DNA from: Rhizohabitans arisaemae | GTDB lineage: Bacteria > Actinomycetota > Actinomycetes > Streptosporangiales > Streptosporangiaceae | Length of the DNA: 64,000 nt | NCBI RefSeq assembly: GCF_025996515.1 | Contig: NZ_BLRH01000021.1 | Location: 242,690-306,689, forward strand | Direction of reading: 5' to 3' | Shown here: positions 25,701-32,730 of the stretch, one piece after another | Numbering within the stretch: position 1 is the first letter of the stretch | How the letters are laid out: each line of letters opens with the position of its first letter | Program-made: the position numbers and the translations under genes | The notes under the pieces: model-generated | Databases searched by the model: none | Told to the model about the DNA's origin: nothing | Seen by the model: only the letters and a program-made list of their open reading frames with translations

Positions 25701-26187
25701 TATCGACTTTCCTTACGGAGTGGCCTGGGTATGGAGTAGCGTGGTGAGGGCAGCTGCTCAAGCGGGAGACTTCGACTGGGCTGAATCCACTGCTCGTTCC
25801 ATCTTCAGTCCCCGCGCGCAGGCAAAAGCGTTGGGCCACTTGGTGGAAGCCCTCACTCGAACTGGGAATACAGACAGGGCTGAAGAAATCACTCGTTCCC
25901 TTGCGATTGTTCCCTCTATCCAGGCAAAGGCGTTGAGCCACTTGGTGGAAGCTTTTGTTCAGTCCGAGGACCTAGACCAAGCTGAAGCCGTTGTCCGTTC
26001 CATCTCAGAACCTTCCATCCAGGCAGAAGCGTTAACGATTATTTTTGGGAGATCAGATCTCGATAACTCTCGGCGGATCCTTGCGGCAGTTCTGGCTAAT
26101 ACACAGCCAATCGCGCTACTAAAAGCGGTAGCCATGGTGGCGCCAGAAGCAGTTATCTACAACGCAGACTATGTCTCCCAGCCATAA
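22705..26187 (+). CDS. STAND-type NTPase with long TPR-like repeat array
   Basis: This is a 1160-residue protein. Residues 1-40 are a Gly-rich lead with the motif ANTGIHIGDV. The NTPase follows, with Walker A GPAWAGKS (82-89), Walker B LVLVVDGLDED (170-180) and the AGRPNPP sensor near 215. After a winged-helix-like linker, residues about 445-1120 are helical repeats of 33-40 residues with consensus LSxLVxALxxAGDLxxAxxIAxSITDPxxQ. STAND proteins are signal-sensing switches; in bacteria many are phage sensors (Avs type). No effector domain is obvious at either end. The repeat region is AT-richer than the NTPase part and partly identical between units. Confidence 0.85.
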   Translation: MDGGRWKGGVRESGAASAESGGYANTGIHIGDVYREPVARSAYLEQVEQIFPWTLEGRSAELAELAAFCSGEGGPGYVWWQGPAWAGKSALMATLVLHPPAGVRVVSFFITARYAGQSDRQAFLDVVLPQLAELLGQSLPPLLGASTQQGWFNRLLKEAARACAGAGERLVLVVDGLDEDRGVTVGPGAHSIAALLPPVVAEGLRVVVAGRPNPPVPSDVPVGHPLRDARIVRALTPSAAAQVIRDDAERELEHVLHGDTAGRDLLGLLVAAGGGLSIGDLAELTGAPVGGVRKWLHAVSGRTFTGLESQWRPGTGARVFVLAHEELHTAAVESLGAQMLSGCHDRIHAWAQGYRDRGWPAETPEYLLRGYHRLLGSVGDLDRMVACATDRARLDRMLDISGGDVAALAEITTVQQFICHQDHPDLTAMLKVAVTRDRLIRRNSNIPPHLPAAWAYLGNPNRAEALARSIADPSEQVKALSYLVEAFANTGDLSRIRHIAATAETSALSISHPTERAKALGLLVEALVDAKDLDQAMRIAHSITDHSAQAGVLGLLVAALVDAEDLDQAMSIARSVTERSGQVLVLSYLAGALAKVGDLDRARETAATAETIAYSITSSTTSSAAQPWALIQVARAWVWIEDLDRAREIASAVEDITNSVEPPYWQVRTLCQLLNLVVQLGEQEGVRRIAATAQNITRSMLDLSNRIEEPHSFQTETLSILVGSLAHARDLDKAETIARSITDPTSQAEVLSILVGSLAHARDLDKAETIARSITDPTSQAKALSHLVGALIQAGDLNRARQIAATAETIARSITDPTSQAKALSHLVGALIQAGDLNRARQIAATAETIARSITDPTSQAKALSHLVKALAEVGDLNRAETIAHSITDPSSQAAALSYLVAALTQAGELDEAETIARSITDPNCQAQALSRFVMTLIQIGDIDRVRQVADAAEAAAHSISDPAGRVWALNSLTEVLAQLGDLNLIRQIAVATEAAARSIDFPYGVAWVWSSVVRAAAQAGDFDWAESTARSIFSPRAQAKALGHLVEALTRTGNTDRAEEITRSLAIVPSIQAKALSHLVEAFVQSEDLDQAEAVVRSISEPSIQAEALTIIFGRSDLDNSRRILAAVLANTQPIALLKAVAMVAPEAVIYNADYVSQP
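24862..25059 (+). repeat. 99-base tandem repeat inside the STAND gene
   Basis: Two copies at 24862-24960 and 24961-25059 are nearly identical and keep the reading frame (33 codons). Each encodes one helical repeat, ILVGSLAHARDLDKAETIARS followed by ITDPTSQA. The few differences are mostly silent. This points to a recent unequal crossover within the gene. Confidence 0.8.
25003..25307 (+). repeat. 120-base perfect tandem repeat inside the STAND gene
   Basis: Bases 25021-25140 and 25141-25260 are identical, and the identity continues into a partial third copy (to 25307) and back to 25003. Each unit encodes a 40-residue repeat, 33 residues plus an ATAETIA insert. The lack of even silent changes means the duplication is very recent or is kept uniform by recombination. 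Confidence 0.9.
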
Positions 26188-26232
26188 GTTTTTGCTTTTG
26201 CCAGTTGGGTGGTGCAGGATCGCCCAAAGAGC

Positions 26233-26694
26233 TCACTCCACCGGACCGGATCCCCACCGAAGGCACACACTGGCCAGTACCGGCGATGGCAGGCACAAAT
26301 TGCCGGTCCGTAGTCTGTTGCGTCCCTTGATCGTCTGCCTGTTTGCCTGGTCGTCATGGGTGCGTGGGCGGCGCTGGTCGGCCAGCACGATAGAGAACTC
26401 CTGCCGGGCCTCGCCGTCGCTGATGTAGAGGATCACGTGCTTAGGGTCGGTATACGTCCCGGTGAGGCCGGTGATCTCACACCTGACTCCGGTCTCCTCC
26501 AACGTCTCGCGAATCGCCGCCTCGGGCAGGGGCTCACCGAGGTCGATCGCACTGCCGGGAATGGCCCAGTTGCCGTTGCGGCGGATCATTAGGATCTCGC
26601 CCGCCTCGTTGGTGACCACGACGTTCACCGAGGGAACCAGGCTGTTGGGCCTGGGCGCGACAGGGTCGTCGTAGAAGTCGATCCGGCGGCCCAT
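26233..26694 (-). CDS. NUDIX hydrolase, probably degenerate
   Basis: The N-terminal 110 residues (MGRRIDFYDDPVAPRPNSL, then VNVVVTNEAGEILMIRR) are typical of a NUDIX hydrolase. The NUDIX box reads GSAIDLGEPLPEAAIRETLEETG: the first Gly of the box is Ser, and two or three residues before it (normally near RTDNGNW) are deleted. After EFSIVLAD the sequence loses family similarity and becomes Arg-rich, suggesting a frameshift that replaced the last 45 residues. Active members cleave nucleoside diphosphate derivatives. This one is probably inactive. The ATG at 26694 gives the family's usual start. Confidence 0.6.
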   Translation of the reverse strand: MGRRIDFYDDPVAPRPNSLVPSVNVVVTNEAGEILMIRRNGNWAIPGSAIDLGEPLPEAAIRETLEETGVRCEITGLTGTYTDPKHVILYISDGEARQEFSIVLADQRRPRTHDDQANRQTIKGRNRLRTGNLCLPSPVLASVCLRWGSGPVE

Positions 26695-26765
26695 GCTTAA
26701 GACTCTACCGGCATGACGCTGCGGACCATTGTGACGCCTGCCTGTAGTTATTCCAACAAATTCGG

Positions 26766-27113
26766 TCAAAATAGAGAGTCCGGGTTGTGCACCGTATGAA
26801 TGTAGCGCTTGGCCTTGGAGCCGCGGCTGCGAGTGCGTTTTTGGCGAGCGCGGACCGATTCGCGACTGCGCTCCGCAGCTAGAACGATGCTCTGACCCCT
26901 CTCGATGCGGTCTTGCACCAGAGAGTGCAATTCCTCGGCGGTGGTGCCGACCGTGCCGGCCAGCCCGTGCTTGACCAGCTCGATGAATTGCGTGTTGATC
27001 AGATAGCGCTCTACCTGTTCGTAACCGAGGAGCCGTGCTTGGCTTCCAGCTTGGACGCCGCGCGTGCAGTCGTCCTTCAAGAGTAGCCGAACGTAAGAGA
27101 CGGGTAGGTACAT
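26766..27113 (-). CDS. Hypothetical protein
   Basis: This 115-residue protein reads YVRLLLKDDCTRG, then ARLLGYEQVERYLINTQFIEL, and ends in a basic, Arg-rich tail (SRESVRARQKRTRSRGSK). I do not recognise it. The middle is helical and the tail could bind nucleic acid. ATG at 27113 is preferred over an upstream TTG. It lies between the degenerate NUDIX gene and a fragment related to the STAND gene, a decaying neighbourhood, so it could be a remnant. Confidence 0.45.
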   Translation of the reverse strand: MYLPVSYVRLLLKDDCTRGVQAGSQARLLGYEQVERYLINTQFIELVKHGLAGTVGTTAEELHSLVQDRIERGQSIVLAAERSRESVRARQKRTRSRGSKAKRYIHTVHNPDSLF

Positions 27114-27150
27114 GCCGGGGACCAAGCAGAGAGCATAGCTCGCTCGATTA

Positions 27151-27471
27151 ATGAATAGCGCTGAAGAGGTGGTCCTTTTTATAGATCACGCATATCGACA
27201 AGGAGTGGCACTCGGTAGATTGTCGGAAGCTACCGCAGAGTCGGGAGATCTCGCTCGCACTGAATGTATTGCCCGCTCGAGATCCGGGGGAAAATATTAT
27301 ACATTAGCTATGCTATCGGCAAGGATTTGGCAATCTGGCCAGGCCACCAAAGCCAAGAGAATGCTTGTTGAAGCATTAGCTCAAACAGGCCCACTCAGGA
27401 CTCTCCCTGCAATCGCCATACTCCATCCTCCGGTTGTGGACTTCACGGCGATGCACTTTTCAAGAGGTTAG
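27151..27471 (+). pseudogene. C-terminal fragment of a second STAND repeat protein
   Basis: The 106-residue frame has one repeat unit, ALGRLSEATAESGDLARTECIA, and then KRMLVEALAQTGPLRTLPAIA. This aligns with the C-terminus of the 1160-residue protein (RRILAAVLANTQPIALLKAVA). NTPase and most repeats are missing. It is therefore the tail of a lost paralogue, or a piece displaced from the neighbouring gene by recombination. AT-rich codon use matches the repeat region of the intact gene. Confidence 0.65.
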
Positions 27472-27752
27472 GGCAAGTTACTGGATATCCCGGCTCACCC
27501 GAGCCGCTGGCATGGCACGATCTTCGAGGTTCCAGAGCGCGATAGTCCCCTCATCCCACTTCAGGGCCCGCCGGGCCAGCACCTGCACCGACCAACCATG
27601 CCCATACTGTGGGCGTCAACTCCCGCGCCACCTCAGCCATCGCCATCCGATGGCAAGGCCCGACGAAGGAGGGCTGCGGCAGCGATCGCCCGAGCCCCTA
27701 AGGTGAGCACCGAAGTCGGCGATCGTCACGACCTCAGCCCTAAGCGACCTTA
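27472..27752. other. Region before the IS element
   Basis: Nothing intact lies here. On the minus strand 27480-27600 reads VQVLARRALKWDEGTIALWNL, which looks like a short piece of a coding gene, and 27637-27670 repeats the block found at 22161-22193. The stretch is best seen as debris between the STAND fragment and the IS. Confidence 0.35.
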
Positions 27753-28644
27753 GAGGTCCTAACAGAAAGATCAGCGAACGAGGCGTCGCCAGCAGATGAT
27801 CGCCGCGGCCAACTTCATGAACGCTTCGTGGATGTCGTCGCGGACCTCCCAGCGGATGCGCAGGCGGCGGAACCAGTGCAGGAGCGCGATCGTCCGCTCC
27901 ACCACCCATCGGTGGACGCCCAGGCCGGAGCCGTGCGGGATGCCGCGTGGGGCGATGACGGGCTTGATGCCGGTGCGCCGGACCAGGCGGCGGTACTTGT
28001 CGTGGTCATAGCCGCGGTCGGCATACAGGCGGTCCGGTCGCCTGCGCGGTCGGCCGACGCGGCCGCGTATGGGCGGGATGGCCTTGATCAGGGGCATGAG
28101 CTGGGTGACGTCGTTGCGATTGCCGCCGGTCAAGGAGACGGCGAGGGGGATGCCGCCTCCCTCGGTGACGACGTGGTGCTTCGAGCCCGGCTTGGCACGG
28201 TCGACCGGGCTCGGACCGGTTTTGGGCCGCCCTTGAGCGCCCGGACGTGCGAGCTGTCGATCACCGCCTTGGACCAGTCGAGCCGGCCGGCGGCGTGCAA
28301 CTCGGCGAGCAGCAACCGGTGCAACCGGTCCCAGACACCGGCCGCGTGCCAGTCCCGCAGCCGCCGCCGGTAGGTCATCCCCGAGCCGAAGCCCAGCTCC
28401 TGGGGCAGGAACTCCCACGGGATCGCGGTGTAGAGCACGAACAGGACGCCCTGCAACGCCAGCCGGTCGTCCAGCCGTTTCCGGCCCGGATGGCGTCGGC
28501 GCCGCTCCACCTTCGGCAGCAGCGGCTCGATCCGCTCCCACAGGCTGTCCGCACGATCCACGGCAGTTGCTCGCCCTTCTTCACGCGAAGATCAACGACC
28601 AGCCGCGCCATGGGCACGGCTCTAGATCATTTTGTTGGGACCTC
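27753..28644 (-). mobile_element. IS5-family insertion sequence, complete
   Basis: An 892-base element is bounded by imperfect inverted repeats: GAGGTCCTAACAGAAAGATCA at 27753-27773 and, on the other strand, GAGGTCCCAACAAAATGATCT from 28644 to 28624. It holds one transposase in two overlapping frames. I see no clear target-site duplication in the flanks, so it may be old or rearranged. A deleted relative is present at 63729-63900. Confidence 0.85.
27771..28561 (-). CDS. IS5-family transposase, two frames joined by -1 frameshift
   Basis: Frame A (28561 to about 28200) encodes the DNA-binding half: SLWERIEPLLPKV, RLALQGVLFVLYTAIPWEFL and WSKAVIDSSHVRALKGGPK. Frame B continues with DRAKPGSKHHVVTEGGGIPL, then LYADRGYDHDKYRRLVR and HRWVVERTIALLHWFRRLRIRW to the stop at 27771. 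The DDE residues are Asp in VIDSS, Asp in YADRGYD and Glu in VVERT. The frames meet at an AAAA run in GGCCCAAAACC, the kind of slippery site many IS5 (IS427 group) members use for programmed -1 frameshifting. It is probably still functional. Confidence 0.85.
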
Positions 28645-28783
28645 GTATTCGTAGCCAGTTCGAGATTGTCCACCGCTGACCGAAACACCTGCTCAGGGAC
28701 ACTCTCCTGGTGATCATCTTCTAGGGATGTCCATCGACGTCCAGGGATGTTACTGGAGGGCGTTTAATTTATAGCTGTTCGTC

Positions 28784-29303
28784 CTAGTGCGTCCCGCGCC
28801 AGGTTGGTGTGGTTTCGTCGGTAATGCGTTTGCTCGTGTTGTCGATTATCGCGATGTAGATCATGGCTTCGGAGCTGGCCAGCGCGCTCTCGTAGTCGCG
28901 GGCGAGACAGCGGTGGGGCATGAGCCAGCCGAGGGTGTGCTCGATCACCCCGCGTCGCCGGAGGATGTGGAAGCCGCAGGTGTCGGGATCGCGATGGACG
29001 ACTCGGACATGGATGCCCAAGGTGACGGTGTGGTTGGCGAACTGTTGCTTGAAGCCGGTGTCGACCCAGGTCAGGGTGATGGTAGGGTGACCGGTCCCGG
29101 CTTGGTTGAGAACGCGGATGTCGGCTTGGTTCTCCGAGACCGAGGCGGCGCAGACGGTCACGATCAGTAGGCCGAGTGTGTCGGTGACGATGCCACGCTT
29201 GCGTCCGACGATCTTCTTTGCGGCGTCCGTACCCTGGGTGGCGAGGGGCGGGTTGGTGGAGGTCTTGATCGCCTGGGTGTGGATGATCGAGCCCGTGGGT
29301 ACA
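28784..29303 (-). pseudogene. IS5-family transposase C-terminal fragment
   Basis: The minus strand encodes HTQAIKTSTNPPLATQGTDA, then KKIVGRKRGIVTDTLGLLIV, WVDTGFKQQF and the Glu motif RRRGVIEHTLGWLMPHRCLARDY. This is the catalytic half of an IS5-type transposase different from the element at 27753-28644. The N-terminal domain is missing. At 29303 it abuts an N-terminal fragment of the same transposase family on the opposite strand, so an inversion or double deletion joined them. Confidence 0.8.
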
Positions 29304-29304
29304 C

Positions 29305-29555
29305 CCTGACCGCCTGGCGGCAAGCTCGCCTCGACCGGCGCCCCACCGGGACACCCGCTCCCACCGACATGCGCGACATCTTCAACGCGATCTTGTATCT
29401 AAACCGGACCGAGATCGCCTGGTCTACCTCCCGCACGACTTCCCGCCCCACGGCACCGTCTGCACCTACTACGCCACCTGGCGCGACGGAGGCGTGTTCG
29501 CCCAGCTCAACTACGATCTGACCGGCCTGGCCCATGCCAAAGACGGCCGCGATCC
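29305..29555 (+). pseudogene. IS5-family transposase N-terminal fragment
   Basis: The plus strand reads LTAWRQARLDRRPTGTP, then PTDMRDIFNAILYLNRTEIAW, a frameshift, and LPHDFPPHGTVCTYYATWRDGG with FAQLNYDLTGLAHA. It matches the fragment at 17740-18005 but points the opposite way. The catalytic part is missing; after AHAKDGR the sequence becomes unrelated. Together the two fragments bracket the accessory island. Confidence 0.8.
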
Positions 29556-29689
29556 CGCCAGCTCCATATTTCAGCACGAGTCTTCGTATGAGCAGGCGCT
29601 GATCATCGCAACCGGTCTCATCGACGCTGACTTGGTTGCCCATTTCGACCTGCCCGACCACGAGCAGACCCTGCTCTGACCGAGGCAGC

Positions 29690-30150
29690 TGCTACGCCCC
29701 TGGCGAAGACCACACCCCGCGACCACCCAGAAGATCCACCCACTCGCGTGTTACTTGTGACAGCTTCTTAACGACAAGCCGTGACTCGATATCACCGCAG
29801 GTCAGCTACAGATTCGTGGGGTTCTCTGTGATTGCTGCAGGCACCCTTGGAAATCCCGGAGTTCACGCGAACTGAAGGCTCTCAGGATGAACCCAGGGAA
29901 CTTCAGTCTCCATGGAACGGCTCTGGCCCTTGGATTCCGGGGAACCGGCGTCCGAGCCGCCGGAGGCCGTACCGCGTCATCGGGTTTCCGGCTTCTTCGC
30001 GGTGGCCGCCGGATGGCCGTACGGGACTCTCCGCATCTGACTCCGTCGAGTGTGCGTTCGCCACTGTTCGCCTGACAAATCCCCTTTCGTGGGAAATGTC
30101 GCCTCTAGCAATCATGAACTCTTGTCTTTCCCGGGTGCCGATGCCACAGT
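29690..30150. other. Gene-free stretch before the second carbohydrate locus
   Basis: No gene is supported here. It includes one 19-base block (CGCCGGAGGCCGTACCGCG near 29965) shared with 16330. The end runs into the regulatory site upstream of the exported enzyme gene. Confidence 0.35.
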
Positions 30151-30154
30151 GTCT

Positions 30155-30198
30155 TCATTATCGATACTTCGTATATGTCTTCGAAATATCGAAACTTC
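30155..30198 (+). promoter_or_regulatory. Putative IclR operator before the exported enzyme gene
   Basis: The AT-rich block holds TATCGATACTTCG at 30159-30171 and ATATCGAAAC at 30186-30195, close to the sites at 8.1, 12.4 and 13.35 kb. It lies about 70 bases upstream of the start of the Tat-exported enzyme gene. This is the main reason to suspect common control of the two carbohydrate loci. Confidence 0.5.
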
Positions 30199-30264
30199 TA
30201 CTCGACCCCCTTGTCGTCACGACCGGTGTGAGCGCTGCGCTCCCGCCGTTCGAGGAGGCTGTTC

Positions 30265-32730
30265 ATGAGTGACACGTCCAGGCGCCGCCTGCTGCTGATG
30301 GCCGGCGGTGCCGTCGCCACCGGGGCGGCGCTGGCCGCGACATCCCCGCTGACCGGGCTGGAGAGCGCCCACGCCGACACCTTTGTGCCGACGCCGCTCG
30401 CCGCGACCGACCCCGAACCCAATATCGAGATTTCCAAGCACTGGTGGCCGGCGCAGCGCAACGTGTGGACGCCGATCGGGTGGAAAGGCCACCTGTTCCG
30501 CTTCAACGTCGTCTACAACGGGGCGCTCATCTGCGACCCCAGCTGGGTTATGGCTGCCAAGCCCAACACCCAGCCGTGGCACGGGAAGAACTTCCAGACC
30601 ACCGTCGTCATGCCGATGCGCGGCGGCGGTTTCCGCGACTTTCCCACCGTGATGCGCGAGGTCTGGGACGACGACCTCGGTCAGGGCAAGCAGGGCTGGG
30701 AGGAGGACAGCGACGCCCCCGTGCTGTGGACCGAGCACCGGCGCCAGGAAGGCCTGGTCATCAAGCAGTCGGTGTTCGCGCACGTCCCGGGTGAGCAGCC
30801 CGTGCAGTCGGCCACCGAGCCGATCTACGCCTGGACGCGCTTCGAGGTCGTGCACGTCGACCCGGTCAACGCGGTGAAGGACTTCGTGTTCCAGCTGTGG
30901 CTCAGCGGGTCGTACATGAAGCCCGCAGGGCCGTACCAGGACGAGAACGGCGTACCGCTCACGATCTTCCCGAACACCGCGCCGATCGCGGGCGGCCTGA
31001 CCATGCAGCGGGTGTGGAACCCGAGCGGCAAGCCCATCACGGTGCCGATCACCGACTCCGAGGGCAACGTCAAGGTCATGGTGACCACCGCCGACAAGGG
31101 CTCGATCGCCATGACCGAGAACCCCAAGGTCAAGGGGGTGTACGACCTGCGGCTGGGCCTGCCCGCGACCGTGGGAGCACACGTCGACGTGCTCATCCCG
31201 ATGATCCCGCAGCCGCTCGCCGACGCGAAGGCCGAAGCCGCGATCGGCCGCGACGCGGCACTCGCCAAATGCCAGGCGTTCTGGACGGAGGACGCGGCGA
31301 CCCTCGCCGTGATCGACACCACGGAGAACCACGTCAACCAGGTCATGCGCCGCTCCCCGCAGCTGGCCCAGGTGGTCGCGGAGAAGAGCCCCGACACCGG
31401 GCTGTTCACCTTCCTCTCCGGCTCCTACGCCTACGACGTGCTGTGGAGCACCCCGACCTCCATGGTCAGCCACATGTTCCTCGACCGGCTCGGCTACCAC
31501 GACGTCGTGGAAAAGCACATCGAGATCTACAAGGTCACCCAGGGGACGCGCACCCCACCCGGATCGGCGTTCGCGGGCGGCTCCTACCCGGGCTACCTGT
31601 CCACTCCCAAGACGCTGCAGGCCGTCGACTGGATCAGTGACCACGGCGCGATCCTGGAGATCCTGTCGGTACACGCGCTGCTCACCAACCGGCCGGCGTT
31701 CATCGCCAAGTGGACCGACGTCATCGTCAAAGCCTGCGAGTACATCGTGCAGGCCTGCGCGCTCACCGGCCACACCGGTGTCAAAGGCATCATGCCGCCC
31801 GGCCACTCCACCGACGAGGGCGTCGAAACCCAGGGCTTCATCAGCCAGTGCTTCACCTACAAGGGGCTCGCCTCGGCGGTGGAGTTCCTGCGGCGGATCA
31901 AGCATCCCCGGGCCGAGGAGTTCGGGGAGTTCGCCGACACTTTCCGCACCACCTTCGTGCAGGCCGTCCGCGACCTGGCCGAACGTTCGCAGAAGTGGAC
32001 CGACGCCGAAGGCAGGCAGTGGCCGGTGTTCCGGCCGCAGTTCGCGGGGGAAGGCGTCTGGGACGCGTTCACCATGCTCGACACCGGTGCGCTCATGTCG
32101 GTGTGGGCCGGGCTGATGCCCGCCTCCGACCCAATGATGAAGTCCTTCGTGGAGTTCTTCCGGGTCGGGCCCAACACCAAGCTGTTCGACCCGGTGCACC
32201 ACAACGCGCTGTATCGCGCCGTTCTGGACCACGAGCAGTCCTCGGCCGAGCCCTGCTACAGCTGGAACATGTTCCACACCTGGCAGCTGGGGGACCGGGC
32301 CCCCTTCATCGAGGGACTGTACGGCCTGCTCACCGGCGGCCTCTCCCAGGACACCTACATCTCCAGCGAGCACCGGAACGCCATCTACGGCAACCTCTTC
32401 TCCCACCCCATCATCACCTGGTGCCTGATCCACGCCGTCATCGACGACAGCCTCGTCCCCGACCAGGTGCAGCTGCTGCGGCTCTGCCCGCTGGAGTGGC
32501 TGTCGGCCGAGAAGCAGACCCGTTTCGAGAAGGTGCCGACCAAGTACGGCCCGGTGACGCTGCGGATGAAGCTGGAAGGCCGCCGCAAGGACACCCTCAA
32601 GGTGGAGTTCCGCGGCGACTGGCACCACAAGCCCAAGCGGGTGGTGGTCGAGACACCGCCGCATCCGGACCTGAAATGGGTCGTCGTCAACGGGAACAGG
32701 TACCGCGCCGGACGAAGGATTGTGCTCTGA
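30265..32730 (+). CDS. Tat-exported carbohydrate-active enzyme candidate of unrecognised family
   Basis: The 821-residue protein starts with a twin-arginine signal (SRRRLLLMAGG, then AAATSPLTG and ADT), so it is exported folded. The ATG at 30265 has GAGGAGG six bases ahead. The first 300 residues are beta-rich; residues about 340-730 are helical with conserved aromatic and acidic patches (GSYAYDVLWSTP, then YPGYLSTPKTLQAVDWISDHG, and FDPVHHNALYRAVLDHEQSS). This resembles a beta-sandwich plus (alpha/alpha)6-barrel, as in several glycoside hydrolase and lyase families. I cannot place it in a family. It overlaps the next gene by 1 base, and sugar-acid genes follow. Confidence 0.7.
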   Translation: MSDTSRRRLLLMAGGAVATGAALAATSPLTGLESAHADTFVPTPLAATDPEPNIEISKHWWPAQRNVWTPIGWKGHLFRFNVVYNGALICDPSWVMAAKPNTQPWHGKNFQTTVVMPMRGGGFRDFPTVMREVWDDDLGQGKQGWEEDSDAPVLWTEHRRQEGLVIKQSVFAHVPGEQPVQSATEPIYAWTRFEVVHVDPVNAVKDFVFQLWLSGSYMKPAGPYQDENGVPLTIFPNTAPIAGGLTMQRVWNPSGKPITVPITDSEGNVKVMVTTADKGSIAMTENPKVKGVYDLRLGLPATVGAHVDVLIPMIPQPLADAKAEAAIGRDAALAKCQAFWTEDAATLAVIDTTENHVNQVMRRSPQLAQVVAEKSPDTGLFTFLSGSYAYDVLWSTPTSMVSHMFLDRLGYHDVVEKHIEIYKVTQGTRTPPGSAFAGGSYPGYLSTPKTLQAVDWISDHGAILEILSVHALLTNRPAFIAKWTDVIVKACEYIVQACALTGHTGVKGIMPPGHSTDEGVETQGFISQCFTYKGLASAVEFLRRIKHPRAEEFGEFADTFRTTFVQAVRDLAERSQKWTDAEGRQWPVFRPQFAGEGVWDAFTMLDTGALMSVWAGLMPASDPMMKSFVEFFRVGPNTKLFDPVHHNALYRAVLDHEQSSAEPCYSWNMFHTWQLGDRAPFIEGLYGLLTGGLSQDTYISSEHRNAIYGNLFSHPIITWCLIHAVIDDSLVPDQVQLLRLCPLEWLSAEKQTRFEKVPTKYGPVTLRMKLEGRRKDTLKVEFRGDWHHKPKRVVVETPPHPDLKWVVVNGNRYRAGRRIVL

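Noticed and set aside
30217-32664. 815-codon open frame on the minus strand
   Set aside because: Shadow of the Tat-exported enzyme gene; no recognisable domains and biased composition.
31710-32729. Extension of the FG-GAP protein frame upstream of 32730
   Set aside because: The extension overlaps the Tat enzyme gene and is Arg/Pro-rich; the signal peptide begins at the ATG 32730.
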